64,000 nucleotides of DNA from Paenibacillus montanisoli (GTDB taxonomy: Bacteria > Bacillota > Bacilli > Paenibacillales > Paenibacillaceae): contig NZ_QLUW01000001.1 in NCBI RefSeq assembly GCF_003268025.1, positions 620,001-684,000 on the forward strand, given 5' to 3'. The position numbers and the translations under genes were made by a program. The notes under the pieces were generated by a model, which was not told where the DNA came from, ran no database searches, and worked only from the letters and a program-made list of their open reading frames with translations. Below, piece after piece: positions 25,312 through 34,638 of this stretch (position 1 is the first letter of the stretch; every line of letters begins with the position of its first letter).

Positions 25312-26292
25312 ATGTTAAAAACAATGAAGCAACAGGGAGTAGTGCCTGCCGGTCGCGGACTTCTCGGTAAAAAATCAGGACTGGGCTTCTTCTTGCAGCA
25401 GCTTGTCAAGCAGCGGGCTCTCGTACTGATGTCCGTCCCATTCCTGCTCTGGCTCGTCTTGTTCAAATATGTCCCGCTGTGGGGCTGGACCATCGCGTTT
25501 CAGAAATATAAGCCGGCCAAATCGTTCGGCGATCAAACATGGGTAGGGCTGAAGCAATTCAAGTTCATGTTCTCGGACGACCGGTTTCTGCTCGTGCTTC
25601 GCAATACGCTGGCGATGAGCTTGATCAATTTCGTGCTTGGCTTCGTGACCGCGATCACGCTGGCGATTCTGCTTAACGAGCTGCGCAAAATGGCATTCAA
25701 GCGCGTCGTGCAAACGATCAGCTATTTGCCGCATTTTATCTCCTGGGTTGTAGCGGCAACGATCATCCAGACGGTTTTGTCTGCTGACGGCGGAATCGTC
25801 AATGAAATTTTGATGGGTCTTGGATTCATTCACGAGCCGATTCTATGGCTTGGCGAAGGCAAATATTTCTGGGGTATTCTCGGAGCATCCGAGGTGTGGA
25901 AAAACGTAGGCTGGAACACGATTATTTATTTGGCCGCCATGACGACGATCGATCCGGCCCAATACGAGGCTGCCGAGATTGACGGCGCGGGCAGATTCCA
26001 GCGCATCTTTCATATTACGCTGCCGGGAATCCGGCCGGTTGTCATCATCTTGATTATTTTGAACCTGGGTCAAATTCTGGAGACAGGCTTTGAGCCGCAA
26101 TACTTGCTCGGCAATGGTCCGAACCTGGATTATTCCGAAAATCTCGAAATTTTCATCCTGAAATATGGTATGAATCTCGGCAACTACTCGCTGTCAGTAG
26201 CGGCAGGCATATTCAAGACGGTCATTAGTATTGTGCTTCTGTTCTCGGCGAACTATTTATCCAAACGGCTTGGCCAAGAACGATTGTTTTAA
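25312..26292 (+). CDS. Sugar ABC transporter permease, LplB type
   Basis: 326 aa from the ATG at 25312, behind AGGGGAG; the upstream reading extends into the intercistronic hairpin and is unlikely to be translated. After a roughly 45-residue N-terminal extension comes LMSVPFLLWLVLFKYVPLWGWTIAFQKYKP, the LplB signature. The EAA loop reads YEAAEIDGAGRFQRIFHITLPGIRP. About six membrane helices. It forms the channel with the next gene product and relies on a shared ATPase encoded elsewhere. Confidence 0.92.
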   Translation: MLKTMKQQGVVPAGRGLLGKKSGLGFFLQQLVKQRALVLMSVPFLLWLVLFKYVPLWGWTIAFQKYKPAKSFGDQTWVGLKQFKFMFSDDRFLLVLRNTLAMSLINFVLGFVTAITLAILLNELRKMAFKRVVQTISYLPHFISWVVAATIIQTVLSADGGIVNEILMGLGFIHEPILWLGEGKYFWGILGASEVWKNVGWNTIIYLAAMTTIDPAQYEAAEIDGAGRFQRIFHITLPGIRPVVIILIILNLGQILETGFEPQYLLGNGPNLDYSENLEIFILKYGMNLGNYSLSVAAGIFKTVISIVLLFSANYLSKRLGQERLF

Positions 26293-26307
26293 GGAGGAGA
26301 GCAGCTC

Positions 26308-27228
26308 ATGGCTAAATCGCAAATCGCGTCGGCCCGTTATTCATCGGCAGGAGATCGACTGTTCGATATCGCCAATTACACGTTCATGGTTGTCCTGATG
26401 ATCGTGACCATATATCCGTTTATCAACATGCTGGCCGTTTCGCTCAACGATGCCGGCGACTCGATTAAAGGCGGCGTCTACCTATGGCCGAGAGTCTGGA
26501 CGTGGGAGAACTACGACTACGTGTTCAAGCAAGCGACCATTTTGCACTCGACCTGGATTTCCGCTTCGCGGACGATTCTCGGTACGCTCGTTTCGACCTT
26601 CTGCTCGGCGATGGTCGCCTATACGATCAGCAGACCGGAGTTCGTGCTTCGTAAATTCGTGACGATCGCGTTCGTGCTGACGATGTATTTCAACGGCGGA
26701 CTCATTCCGAACTTCTTGCTCATGCGAGAGCTTCACTTGATGGGCACGTACTGGGTGTACATTATTCCAGGCATTCTAGGCGTATTCAACGTCATCGTCA
26801 TCCGCTCGTTCATCGAGCAGCTGCCGGAAGGCATCTTGGAATCGGCCCGCATGGACGGCGCAGGGGAGTTTACTACGTTCCTCCGCATCGTGCTGCCTTT
26901 ATCCATGCCGGTGCTCGCGACAACTTCATTGTTTACAGCGGTGTATCATTGGAATTCCTGGTTCGACGTATTCCTGTACAATTCTTCGAAGGTGGAGCTC
27001 AGCACGCTGCAGTACGAGTTGATGAAAATGCTGCAAAATTCAAATGCTTCCATCAGCTCGTCGGGGGGCAACATGGACGGATCGGGCGGTACGGCCGCCA
27101 ACTTCGTCACGCCGACTTCCATTCGCGCAACGATGACGATCGTGGCGAGCTTGCCGATCGTAATGGTGTATCCGTTCCTGCAGAAATATTTCGTTAAAGG
27201 CATGACGCTGGGAGGCGTGAAGGGCTAA
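26308..27228 (+). CDS. Sugar ABC transporter permease, YtcP type
   Basis: 306 aa, AAGGAGG ribosome site, six predicted helices. EAA loop ILESARMDGAGEFTTFLRIVLPLSMP and YtcP-type C-terminus LQKYFVKGMTLGGVKG. A Ser/Gly-rich loop (NASISSSGGNMDGSGGTAAN) precedes the last helix. Its stop shares one base with the start of the GH8 gene, which ties import to hydrolysis in one transcript. Confidence 0.93.
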   Translation: MAKSQIASARYSSAGDRLFDIANYTFMVVLMIVTIYPFINMLAVSLNDAGDSIKGGVYLWPRVWTWENYDYVFKQATILHSTWISASRTILGTLVSTFCSAMVAYTISRPEFVLRKFVTIAFVLTMYFNGGLIPNFLLMRELHLMGTYWVYIIPGILGVFNVIVIRSFIEQLPEGILESARMDGAGEFTTFLRIVLPLSMPVLATTSLFTAVYHWNSWFDVFLYNSSKVELSTLQYELMKMLQNSNASISSSGGNMDGSGGTAANFVTPTSIRATMTIVASLPIVMVYPFLQKYFVKGMTLGGVKG

Positions 27229-28346
27229 TGGAACGATTTTGCAATCTACTGGTCGAATATGGATACGACCGTGACGCTATCGACCGAAAGGTCGAAGAGA
27301 CCTGGAAGCTGCTGTTCGAGGAGCATGACGCCACACGGATTTATTATCCGTGCGGCGAAGACATGGGGTACATGCTCGACACCGGAAACCTTGACGTTCG
27401 GACCGAGGGCATGTCCTATGGCATGATGATTGCTGTACAACTCGATAAGAAAGACGTGTTCGACCGGTTTTGGCGGTGGAGCTACCGGTACATGTACATG
27501 ACATCGGGCGAAAATAAAGGCTATTTTGCCTGGTCGTGCAATACGGACGGCACGAAACGGTCGAACGGACCGGCGCCGGATGGCGAAGAATATTTCGCGC
27601 TTGCCCTCTTGTTCGCTTCCCATCGATGGGGCGACGGAGAAGCGCCGCTCGATTACGGCGTGAAAGCGCGGCAGCTGCTGCATGATTGCGTGCACAACGG
27701 GGAGGACGGCGTCGGGTATCCGATGTGGAATCCGCACAATAAGCTGATCAAGTTCGTTCCGAACTGCGAATACAGTGATCCGTCCTACCATCTGCCGCAT
27801 TTCTACGAGCTGTTCGCGCAGTGGGCGAATGAGGCGGATCGCCCGTTCTGGGGAGAGGCTGCCGCTGCAAGCAGAGACTACTTGAAGCTGGCATGCCATC
27901 CGGTTACCGGATTGGCGCCTGAGTATGCTTACTATGACGGGACGCCCAATGATGAGCGGGGCTATGGACATTTCTTCAGCGATTCCTACCGGGTCGCCGC
28001 CAATATCGGCTTAGAGGCCGCCTGGTTCGGCACCAATGACTGGATGCGCGATGAAACCGATAAGATTCAGGCGTTCTTCTCCGATAAGGAGCCCGAAGAT
28101 TATCGGCGCTATACGATTGAAGGGGTCCCCTTCGAGGAGAAAGCGCTTCATCCGGTCGGCCTGATCGCGGCCAATGCGGCAGCATCGCTTGCTTCGCCTG
28201 AAGGTCCGCACGCGAGAGCCAGCGTTGAGCTGTTCTGGAATACTCCCGTTCGCGAGGGCGATCGGCGTTACTATGACAATTGCCTTTATTTATTTGCTCT
28301 GTTGGCTTTAAGCGGCCGCTATCGGATTTGGCGGCCGGTTGAATAA
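27228..28346 (+). CDS. GH8 reducing-end xylose-releasing exo-oligoxylanase (Rex type)
   Basis: 372 aa, no signal peptide. Catalytic residues align with Bacillus halodurans Rex: acid Glu60 (DVRTEGMSYGMM), Asp118 (PAPDGEEYFA) and base Asp252 (FFSDSYRVAANIG). The spacings of 58 and 192 nearly equal those of Rex (Glu70, Asp128, Asp263). The enzyme removes xylose from the reducing end of xylooligosaccharides in the cytoplasm. Its start overlaps the permease stop, so it processes what the transporter brings in. A terminator-like hairpin follows, so aguA may be partly uncoupled. Confidence 0.93.
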   Translation: MERFCNLLVEYGYDRDAIDRKVEETWKLLFEEHDATRIYYPCGEDMGYMLDTGNLDVRTEGMSYGMMIAVQLDKKDVFDRFWRWSYRYMYMTSGENKGYFAWSCNTDGTKRSNGPAPDGEEYFALALLFASHRWGDGEAPLDYGVKARQLLHDCVHNGEDGVGYPMWNPHNKLIKFVPNCEYSDPSYHLPHFYELFAQWANEADRPFWGEAAAASRDYLKLACHPVTGLAPEYAYYDGTPNDERGYGHFFSDSYRVAANIGLEAAWFGTNDWMRDETDKIQAFFSDKEPEDYRRYTIEGVPFEEKALHPVGLIAANAAASLASPEGPHARASVELFWNTPVREGDRRYYDNCLYLFALLALSGRYRIWRPVE

Positions 28347-28365
28347 GCGCCATGCGAAAGTCGCA

Positions 28366-28398
28366 AGGGTCTCCCGATTCTGGAGACTCTTTTGATTT
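28366..28398 (+). terminator. Terminator-like hairpin between GH8 gene and aguA
   Basis: AGGGTCTCC (28366-28374) pairs with GGAGACTCT (28382-28390) around 7 nt, then TTTGATTT. It could lower read-through into aguA. Confidence 0.7.
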
Positions 28399-28430
28399 AT
28401 CCACTATTGCAAGAGATGGGAGAAGAGGTC

Positions 28431-30506
28431 ATGTACCGAAAACAAGCTGAAAGCGGCTATGATTGCTGGCTTGAGTACCGGCATATCGAGAACGCTTCGT
28501 TGCGTGAAAATTATTTGAAGCGCTGCGCTTCTTTGGCGATAATCGGCGGAAGCCCGCTTCTGCGAACGGCCGGCAGGGAGCTGGCGCATGCGATATCCTC
28601 CATGCTAGGAGAGAATCCGAAGGACGAAGCCGTAACATTGATTGACGCGGGAGCAAAAGGGACCATCATTGTCGGTACTTACGGCAGTTCTCGCCTGTTG
28701 GAGCCGCTTGCCGATGTGTACCGCTTCGACGAATTGGGCGAAGAAGGTTACATCATTCATGCATCGGAGGATGATTGCATCTATTTGTCGGCAGCCTCGG
28801 ATAAAGGCGTACTGTATGCGGTCTTCCATTTCATCCGGCTGCTGCAAACCGGTCAAAGCATCGAGAGCCTTCGCATCTGCGAGGTTCCCCGAAACGGGCT
28901 GCGGATGATCAATCATTGGGACAATATGGACGGTTCGATTGAGCGGGGCTATGCCGGCAAAAGCATTTTTTTCAAGGATGGCCGATTCATCCCGGATATG
29001 AGCCGCATCCGCGACTATGCCCGCCTGTTGGCGTCCGTGGCCATCAATGCGGTTACGATCAATAACGTCAATGTACACCGCCAGGAATCGAGGCTGATCA
29101 CAGATGAGTTTTTGCCGGATGTCGCAAAAGCCGCGGCTATATTCCGCGATTACGGCATTCGCCTGTATTTGAGCGTCAACTTCGCAAGCACGATCGAAAT
29201 CGGAGGGCTGAACACAGCGGATCCGCTTGACCCGGACGTAACGGCATGGTGGAAAGAAGCGGCTGCGAACATTTACCGTTACATTCCGGACTTCGGCGGA
29301 TTTCTCGTGAAAGCGGATTCGGAATTTCGTCCGGGTCCGTTCACGTACGGCCGCAATCATGCCGATGGAGCCAACATGCTGGCCGATGCGGTCGCTCCAT
29401 TCGGCGGAGCGGTTATTTGGCGCTGCTTCGTCTATAACTGCTTGCAGGATTGGCGGGACCGCAAAACGGACCGTGCCCGTGCGGCCTATGACCATTTCAT
29501 GCCGCTGGACGGTCTGTTCCGCGACAATGTCATGCTGCAAATCAAGAACGGTCCGATGGATTTTCAAGTGCGGGAGCCCGTATCGCCTTTGTTCGGCGGC
29601 TTAACGCAGACAAACCAGCTGCTTGAGCTGCAAATTACGCAGGAATATACGGGGCAGCAACGCCATCTTTGTTATTTGGTCCCTCAATGGAAAGAGGTTT
29701 TCGACTTCGACACCTATGCCCGCGGCGAGCGTTCCACCATTGCGGAAGTAGCCAGCGGCCGGCTGTTCGGAAGAGAGAGCGGCGGTATTGCGGCTGTATC
29801 GAATATCGGCGATGACCGCAATTGGACCGGACACGTGCTCGCGCAAGCGAACTGGCACGGATACGCGCGTCTGGCATGGGATCCCGGCTTAAGCGCCGAA
29901 CAGCTCGCATCGGAGTGGATTCGAATGACGTTCGGTTTGGCGGCCGAGCCGGAACGAGTCGTTAAGGACATGCTTTTGAGCTCCTACGACATTTATGAGG
30001 CGTATACGGCACCGCTTGGCGTGGGCTGGATGGTCAATCCGAACCATCACTACGGACCGAACGTAGACGGCTATGAATATTCGAAGTGGGGCACCTATCA
30101 TTATGCGGATTGCCATGGTATGGGGGTAGACCGCACGGTTCGCAGCGGTACGGGCTATGCGGGTCAGTATCATGGGCCGGTTGTGGAGCGCTACGAATCG
30201 CTGGCCGATTGCCCGGATGAGCTGCTGCTATTCTTTCACCACGTTCCGTACGCGCATGTGCTGAAGAGCGGCAAAACGGTGATCCAGCATATATATGATG
30301 CGCATTTCGGCGGCGCGGATCGGGCAGCGGAATTGGTCGCCAAGTGGGACTCGCTCGCTTCCCGCATCGATGCCGACAGGTTCGGGCAAGTGCGCGAGCG
30401 GCTTGTTCATCAAGCGGAGCATGCCTGCGAATGGCGCGATATGATCAATACGTATTTTTATCGGAAATCGGGAATTGCCGACGAGCAGGGCCGCGTCATC
30501 TATTAA
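28431..30506 (+). CDS. aguA: GH67 alpha-glucuronidase
   Basis: 691 aa; the start has GGGAGAAGAGG upstream, whereas the open frame before it runs through the terminator hairpin. It begins [21 protein letters not shown] and has the GH67 layout. The acid Glu fits [18 protein letters not shown], and the paired Asp and Glu fit [22 protein letters not shown]. It removes (4-O-methyl)glucuronate from the non-reducing end of aldouronates inside the cell. Released glucuronate should feed the uxu genes that follow. Length and motifs indicate an intact enzyme. Confidence 0.95.
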   Translation: MYRKQAESGYDCWLEYRHIENASLRENYLKRCASLAIIGGSPLLRTAGRELAHAISSMLGENPKDEAVTLIDAGAKGTIIVGTYGSSRLLEPLADVYRFDELGEEGYIIHASEDDCIYLSAASDKGVLYAVFHFIRLLQTGQSIESLRICEVPRNGLRMINHWDNMDGSIERGYAGKSIFFKDGRFIPDMSRIRDYARLLASVAINAVTINNVNVHRQESRLITDEFLPDVAKAAAIFRDYGIRLYLSVNFASTIEIGGLNTADPLDPDVTAWWKEAAANIYRYIPDFGGFLVKADSEFRPGPFTYGRNHADGANMLADAVAPFGGAVIWRCFVYNCLQDWRDRKTDRARAAYDHFMPLDGLFRDNVMLQIKNGPMDFQVREPVSPLFGGLTQTNQLLELQITQEYTGQQRHLCYLVPQWKEVFDFDTYARGERSTIAEVASGRLFGRESGGIAAVSNIGDDRNWTGHVLAQANWHGYARLAWDPGLSAEQLASEWIRMTFGLAAEPERVVKDMLLSSYDIYEAYTAPLGVGWMVNPNHHYGPNVDGYEYSKWGTYHYADCHGMGVDRTVRSGTGYAGQYHGPVVERYESLADCPDELLLFFHHVPYAHVLKSGKTVIQHIYDAHFGGADRAAELVAKWDSLASRIDADRFGQVRERLVHQAEHACEWRDMINTYFYRKSGIADEQGRVIY

Positions 30507-30537
30507 GGGGAGTTCCGCAGAAAGGCAGGAGTAAGGC

Positions 30538-31277
30538 ATGAAGATGGTGTTTCGTTGGTATGAAGCAGGCAATGATACCGTAACGCTGCAGCAAATCAAG
30601 CAAATTCCGGGCGTGGAAGGCATCGTCTGGGCGCTGCACGATGAGCCCGCCGGCGCGGAATGGCCAATGGACAAAATTTGGGCGTACAAGGAGGAAGCCG
30701 ACCGGTACGGCCTGCATCTGGACGTTGTCGAAAGCGTCAACGTCCACGAGGATATAAAGCTGGGCTTGCCCACGCGCGATATTTACATCGAAAACTATAA
30801 GAAAACAATCGCGAAGCTCTCCACGGTCGGCGTCAAAACGATCTGCTATAACTTCATGCCGGTGTTCGACTGGGTTCGGACGGATTTGTTCAAAGAAATG
30901 GAGGACGGCTCAACGGCGCTGTTCCTCGAGAGGGCGAAGATCGATAACATGGATCCCGCGGAGCTCGTAGACCGGATCGCGAACGATCTGGATTTTACGA
31001 TGCCGGGCTGGGAGCCGGAGCGGCTGAAAAAGCTGTCGCCGCTGTTCGAGAAATACAAATCGGTGTCGGAAGAGGATCTGTGGCGCAATCTGCAGTATTT
31101 CTTGGAGCGAATCATCCCGGTGGGTTCACCGGCTATGCGCGTCCGGATCACGGGCGGCATATCTGGGACGAGCGTTGCCGTCCGGGGTACGGGCTATACG
31201 ACCGGGCGCTCGGCATTATGTATCTGTGGGGCGTTTGGGATTCCATGGCTGCGGGAGAGAGGAGCGGGCGTAAATGA
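30538..31277 (+). pseudogene. uxuA: Mannonate dehydratase with large internal deletion
   Basis: The first about 195 codons read as UxuA (MKMVFRWYEAGNDTVTL to [14 protein letters not shown]). At about 31117-31124 the sequence jumps to [18 protein letters not shown], the family's C-terminal end, in another frame, and that frame runs to the original stop at 31275-31277. Around 110 residues are missing. They should hold the His and Cys metal ligands (HPDDPP, CTGS and HVRN regions of the family), leaving only the Asp of RPDHG. The in-frame continuation after the junction is nonsense overlapping the next gene. The product cannot be an active dehydratase. A good ribosome site (AGGAG) remains. Confidence 0.88.
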
Positions 31278-32143
31278 TGGATACGCACTCGATTCCGATT
31301 CCGTTTCACGGGAATCTGCAAGGGAAGGTCGCCGTCGTAACCGGGGGAAGCGGCGTACTCTGCTCCGCGATGGCAGTGGAGCTGGGCCGCCAAGGCATGA
31401 AGGTGGCGATTCTTAACCGCACGGAGGAGAAAGGGCTGCTCGTCGCGGATAAAATCCGGCAAGCAGGCGGTTTGGCGATTGCCGTTGCGTGCAACGTGCT
31501 AGACGCTGCAAGCGTGGAAGCCGCAGCCAACCGCGTTGTGGAGGAGCTCGGCCCATGCGATCTGCTCATTAACGGCGCTGGAGGCAATCATCCCGAAGGG
31601 TCGACGACGAGCGAGACGTTTAAGCCGGAGGAGCTGGGTCAAGCGGAGACTCGCACTTTCTTTGATCTGACCGAGGCGGGCTTCGGCCATGTGTTTGATC
31701 TGAACTTTAAAGGCACGCTGCTGCCCACGCAGGCTTTCGCCAAGCAAATGCTAGGCCGGGCGGGCGTGTCGGTGATCAATATTTCCTCGATGAGCGCGCC
31801 ATGTCCGATGACCAAGGTACCGGCCTACAGCGCGGCGAAGGCCGCGATCGATAACTTTACGCAATGGCTCGCGGTCCATATGGCCGAAGCCGGCATCCGG
31901 GTGAACGCGATTGCGCCCGGGTTCTTCCTGACGGAGCAGAACCGGCGCCTGCTGGTTCGCGAGGATGGCGGCTTGACCGAGCGTTCGAACAAAATCATCA
32001 CGCATACGCCGATGCGAAGATTCGGCAAACCGGAGGATTTGCTGGGCACGCTTGTTTGGCTGGCGGACGAAACCGTGTCCGGGTTCGTCACAGGCGTCAC
32101 GGTCCCGGTAGACGGCGGATTCATGGCCTACTCCGGCGTTTAG
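31274..32143 (+). CDS. uxuB: Fructuronate reductase / D-mannonate oxidoreductase, SDR family
   Basis: 289 aa short-chain dehydrogenase. It has the cofactor motif [13 protein letters not shown], the [10 protein letters not shown] insertion typical of the YjmF/UxuB SDR type, catalytic Ser in INISSMSA, and Tyr/Lys in YSAAKAAI. It reduces D-fructuronate to D-mannonate with NAD(P)H. The start ATG overlaps the original uxuA stop (ATGA), showing the ancestral operon joint. Its product mannonate would be a dead end unless another uxuA exists in the genome. Confidence 0.88.
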   Translation: MMDTHSIPIPFHGNLQGKVAVVTGGSGVLCSAMAVELGRQGMKVAILNRTEEKGLLVADKIRQAGGLAIAVACNVLDAASVEAAANRVVEELGPCDLLINGAGGNHPEGSTTSETFKPEELGQAETRTFFDLTEAGFGHVFDLNFKGTLLPTQAFAKQMLGRAGVSVINISSMSAPCPMTKVPAYSAAKAAIDNFTQWLAVHMAEAGIRVNAIAPGFFLTEQNRRLLVREDGGLTERSNKIITHTPMRRFGKPEDLLGTLVWLADETVSGFVTGVTVPVDGGFMAYSGV

Positions 32144-32155
32144 GGAGGCGAGCGG

Positions 32156-32950
32156 ATGGCCGTACGGATTCAAGACGTGATCGATATCTTCGAAGAACGG
32201 TCCGGCGCGTCACCGAACGGCGCAGACCGGCTGCTCTTCGGGGATGCCGGGGCAAGCGTCACGGGCATTGCCGTTACGTTCATGGCGACCAGGCAGGTGC
32301 TGGAACAGGCGCATGAAATAGGAGCAAACATGATCATTTCGCATGAAGGCTTATTTTACAGCCATCATCATGCGATGCCGCTTCCCGAGGACGGGCCGGT
32401 ATACAACGCCAAGCTTGAGGCGATAACGGGCCATAACCTGGCTGTTTACCGCTATCACGACGGCTTGCATCGGGGCGGGCTCGACGGCATTATGGAAGGG
32501 CTCATACAGGCGCTGGGCTGGGAAGACTGCGTCACCGAGCATGAACCGGCCGCATCCGTGGTCAGTTTGCCACCATGTACGGTAGGCGAGCTTGCGGAGC
32601 ATGTTAAGCGCCAGTTGGGACTCGGGATGCTGCGTGCCGCCGGCGAACCGACGATGACATGCAGGCGGGTCGGCTTGCTTGTAGGTTACAGAGGCGGCGG
32701 CAACCTTGCCATCCCGCTGTTTGAGCGGCATCGACTCGATGCCATGCTGTACGGCGAAGGTCCGGAATGGGAGACGCCGGAATATGTGCGAGACGCCGTC
32801 TATGCCGGCCAGGCCAAGTCGCTGCTCGTGCTCGGCCATGCGGAGAGCGAGCAGCCGGGCATGAAGCTGCTGGCCGATCGGCTCGGCCGCAGGTTTCCGG
32901 GCGTACCGGTTCAATTTATACCGGTTGCACCGGTGTTTACGGTATTGTAG
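32156..32950 (+). CDS. NIF3-like dinuclear metal protein
   Basis: 264 aa, GGGAGGCG ribosome site, 12 bp after uxuB. It has the NIF3/YqfO pattern of metal-binding histidines: ISHEGLFYSHHH near residue 65, RYHDGLHRGG near 100, and LLVLGHAESEQPG near the C-terminus. Hexameric or toroidal proteins with a two-metal site are known for the family; their reaction is mostly unresolved. This copy lacks the long insert found in B. subtilis YqfO. Its place at the end of a uronate operon suggests a sugar-related hydrolase role, but this is inference. Confidence 0.8.
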   Translation: MAVRIQDVIDIFEERSGASPNGADRLLFGDAGASVTGIAVTFMATRQVLEQAHEIGANMIISHEGLFYSHHHAMPLPEDGPVYNAKLEAITGHNLAVYRYHDGLHRGGLDGIMEGLIQALGWEDCVTEHEPAASVVSLPPCTVGELAEHVKRQLGLGMLRAAGEPTMTCRRVGLLVGYRGGGNLAIPLFERHRLDAMLYGEGPEWETPEYVRDAVYAGQAKSLLVLGHAESEQPGMKLLADRLGRRFPGVPVQFIPVAPVFTVL

Positions 32951-32951
32951 G

Positions 32952-32996
32952 AAAAAGGCTATCCATCAGTTCGAAACTGAGGGATAGCCTTTTTTA
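32952..32996 (+). terminator. Strong Rho-independent terminator
   Basis: AAAAAGGCTATCC pairs with GGATAGCCTTTTT, with an inner TCAGT/ACTGA stem, and TTTTTAT follows. It closes the aldouronate operon. Confidence 0.92.
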
Positions 32997-33011
32997 TAGT
33001 GATGGCAGGGA

Positions 33012-33312
33012 GCGACGGTATTCCGCCGATGAGCGGTACCGGTTACCGCTCATTCGACGAATTCGCCGGTATTCCGCCGAAGAGCGGTACCGGTTACCGC
33101 TCATTCGGCGAATTTGCCGGTTTCCCGTCGAAGAGCGGTACCGGTTACCGCTCATTCGGCGAATTTGCCGGTTTCCCGCCGAAGAGCGGTACCGGTTACC
33201 GCTCATTCGGCGGATTTGCCGGTTTCCCGCCGAAGAGCGGTACCGGTTACCGCTCATTCGGCGAATTTGCCGGTTTCCCGCCGAAGAGCGGTACCGGTTA
33301 CCGCTCATTCTG
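33012..33312. repeat. Tandem array 1: 51-bp palindrome-bearing repeat, five full units plus partials
   Basis: Units start at 33028, 33079, 33130, 33181, 33232 and 33283, exactly 51 bp apart. Each holds GAGCGGTA-CCGGT-TACCGCTC, an 8-bp-arm hairpin, and then TCGGCGAATTTGCCGG, a second imperfect palindrome. Several frames stay open on both strands because 51 is divisible by three and the unit happens to lack stops; no frame has a ribosome site, so the apparent 17-residue periodic proteins are not accepted as genes. Confidence 0.95.
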
Positions 33313-33764
33313 CGATGAGATGCTGTCGCGCCTCAGAATCGCGCAAAGGAAAAAGGAGCCTTTGCAGACTCCTCCTCCGACGGTGTTCGATCGTTAGCTT
33401 CTTCCATTCTCACTTACATCGTATGAACAACTTGGGAAACGCCCTATCCGAATGACCGGACAGTTAAAGCGCGTGCTCTGCGACACAACCCCTCGCTTCC
33501 AGTAGTGAAGTGATTAAATAAAATCCACCTGTAGTTGTTGCACCAAACGGCTCAAACGAACCACACCTCTCTTCACACCGTCAAAACATATGATGGACTG
33601 ATCCTGCCGAGTTTATACAAGCGCAGGGAACAATTTTTTCCCTATATTAAGAAACCACACTTTTCGCCGCACTAAAAACTGGCCAGCATAGCCCCACCCC
33701 AATCGGCTAATTCTATAAGCGGGCCGCATCAATCGGTTCATACGAAACGGAGGATGAGACACGA
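33313..33764. other. 450-bp intergenic region before the spore lipoprotein gene
   Basis: No gene seen. It should hold the promoter of the YhcN-type gene. GCATA at 33686 with AATTCTA at 33709 loosely resembles a forespore sigma-factor promoter, but the match is too weak to call. Confidence 0.4.
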
Positions 33765-34562
33765 ATGCAGCGTAAATTGGCAGTGCTCGCAGTTTCCGGC
33801 GCAATGTTGACGACGATTCTGACAGGCTGTATGGAGAACCAAGGCGAGCTTGGCAACCGCAACATCCGCAACAATAGTGTCGCGTATGACATGAACGGCA
33901 ACCGGATCCTGAATACACGGTTTGCAGATGACCAGATGAATGAAAGAAATCGTGCAAACGGACACCGGTTGAACAGCAACAATATTATCGGCTTGCACAA
34001 AAACTACAGGCTGGAGATGAGCCAAGATATTGCTAACCGGCTCGAAAGCCTGCCTGAAGTCAACAATGCCTATGTCATGCTGACTGACGACAATGCTTAT
34101 GTTGCCGTATCGCTGAAGAGCCAAGCGGACATGAGAAGCACTCGAGCTCGTGCATTGAATGTGCCGTCGGCACCGACGCCGCTTAGCCGGACGCAGCAAG
34201 CCTATCAGCGTCCAGGCATGGGCAAATCGCGCATTAGCGCTATTTCGACGCCTAACATGCGGAATTTTGCTGCGCCATCGCCAACACCAACGCCATTGAC
34301 AACGCCAGCGCCATCGACAACGCCAAGACCCGGTTCGCTCGATCGTACGGACGTGACCGACGCATTGAAGGACCGAGTCGCTAACGAAGTGAAGCGTATG
34401 GCGCCTTCGGTTAAAAATGTGTATGTATCGGCGAATCCCGATTTCGTCGACCGTATGACATCGTATATGAACGATGTGAGAACGGGGCATCCGATCCAAG
34501 GCTTTGTCGCCGAGTTCAATGCCATGGTGGATCGCGTTTTCCCAGCCAGAGCAGGAAGATAG
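33765..34562 (+). CDS. YhcN/YlaJ family sporulation lipoprotein
   Basis: 265 aa, CGGAGGATGAG ribosome site. The signal peptide ends in the lipobox ILTGC (Cys about 22), followed by an Asn/Arg-rich segment. The YhcN/YlaJ core has two alpha/beta modules, LPEVNNAYVMLTDDNAYVAVSL and APSVKNVYVSANPDFVDRM. They are separated by a Pro/Thr-rich linker (SPTPTPLTTPAPSTTPRPG) that looks expanded. Members are forespore-expressed lipoproteins of the inner spore membrane with supporting roles in outgrowth. It is monocistronic, with its own terminator. Confidence 0.88.
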   Translation: MQRKLAVLAVSGAMLTTILTGCMENQGELGNRNIRNNSVAYDMNGNRILNTRFADDQMNERNRANGHRLNSNNIIGLHKNYRLEMSQDIANRLESLPEVNNAYVMLTDDNAYVAVSLKSQADMRSTRARALNVPSAPTPLSRTQQAYQRPGMGKSRISAISTPNMRNFAAPSPTPTPLTTPAPSTTPRPGSLDRTDVTDALKDRVANEVKRMAPSVKNVYVSANPDFVDRMTSYMNDVRTGHPIQGFVAEFNAMVDRVFPARAGR

Positions 34563-34595
34563 GCTTTATTCTTCTTACTATTAGCAATCGAGCAG

Positions 34596-34638
34596 CAGCT
34601 GATTCGCGGGCACTAAACGTGAATCAGCTGTTTTTATT
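34596..34638 (+). terminator. Terminator after the spore lipoprotein gene
   Basis: CAGCTGATTC (34596-34605) pairs with GAATCAGCTG (34621-34630), then TTTTTATTT. Confidence 0.85.

Noticed and set aside
27246-27971. 241-codon minus-strand frame opposite the GH8 gene
   Set aside because: Shadow frame; the plus strand encodes a GH8 enzyme with all catalytic residues.
28605-29567. 320-codon minus-strand frame opposite aguA
   Set aside because: Shadow of the GH67 gene; no ribosome site and no recognisable domain.
33000-33312. CRISPR-like array
   Set aside because: The repeats touch each other with no unique spacers, are 51 bp long, and no cas genes are present. It is a tandem repeat.
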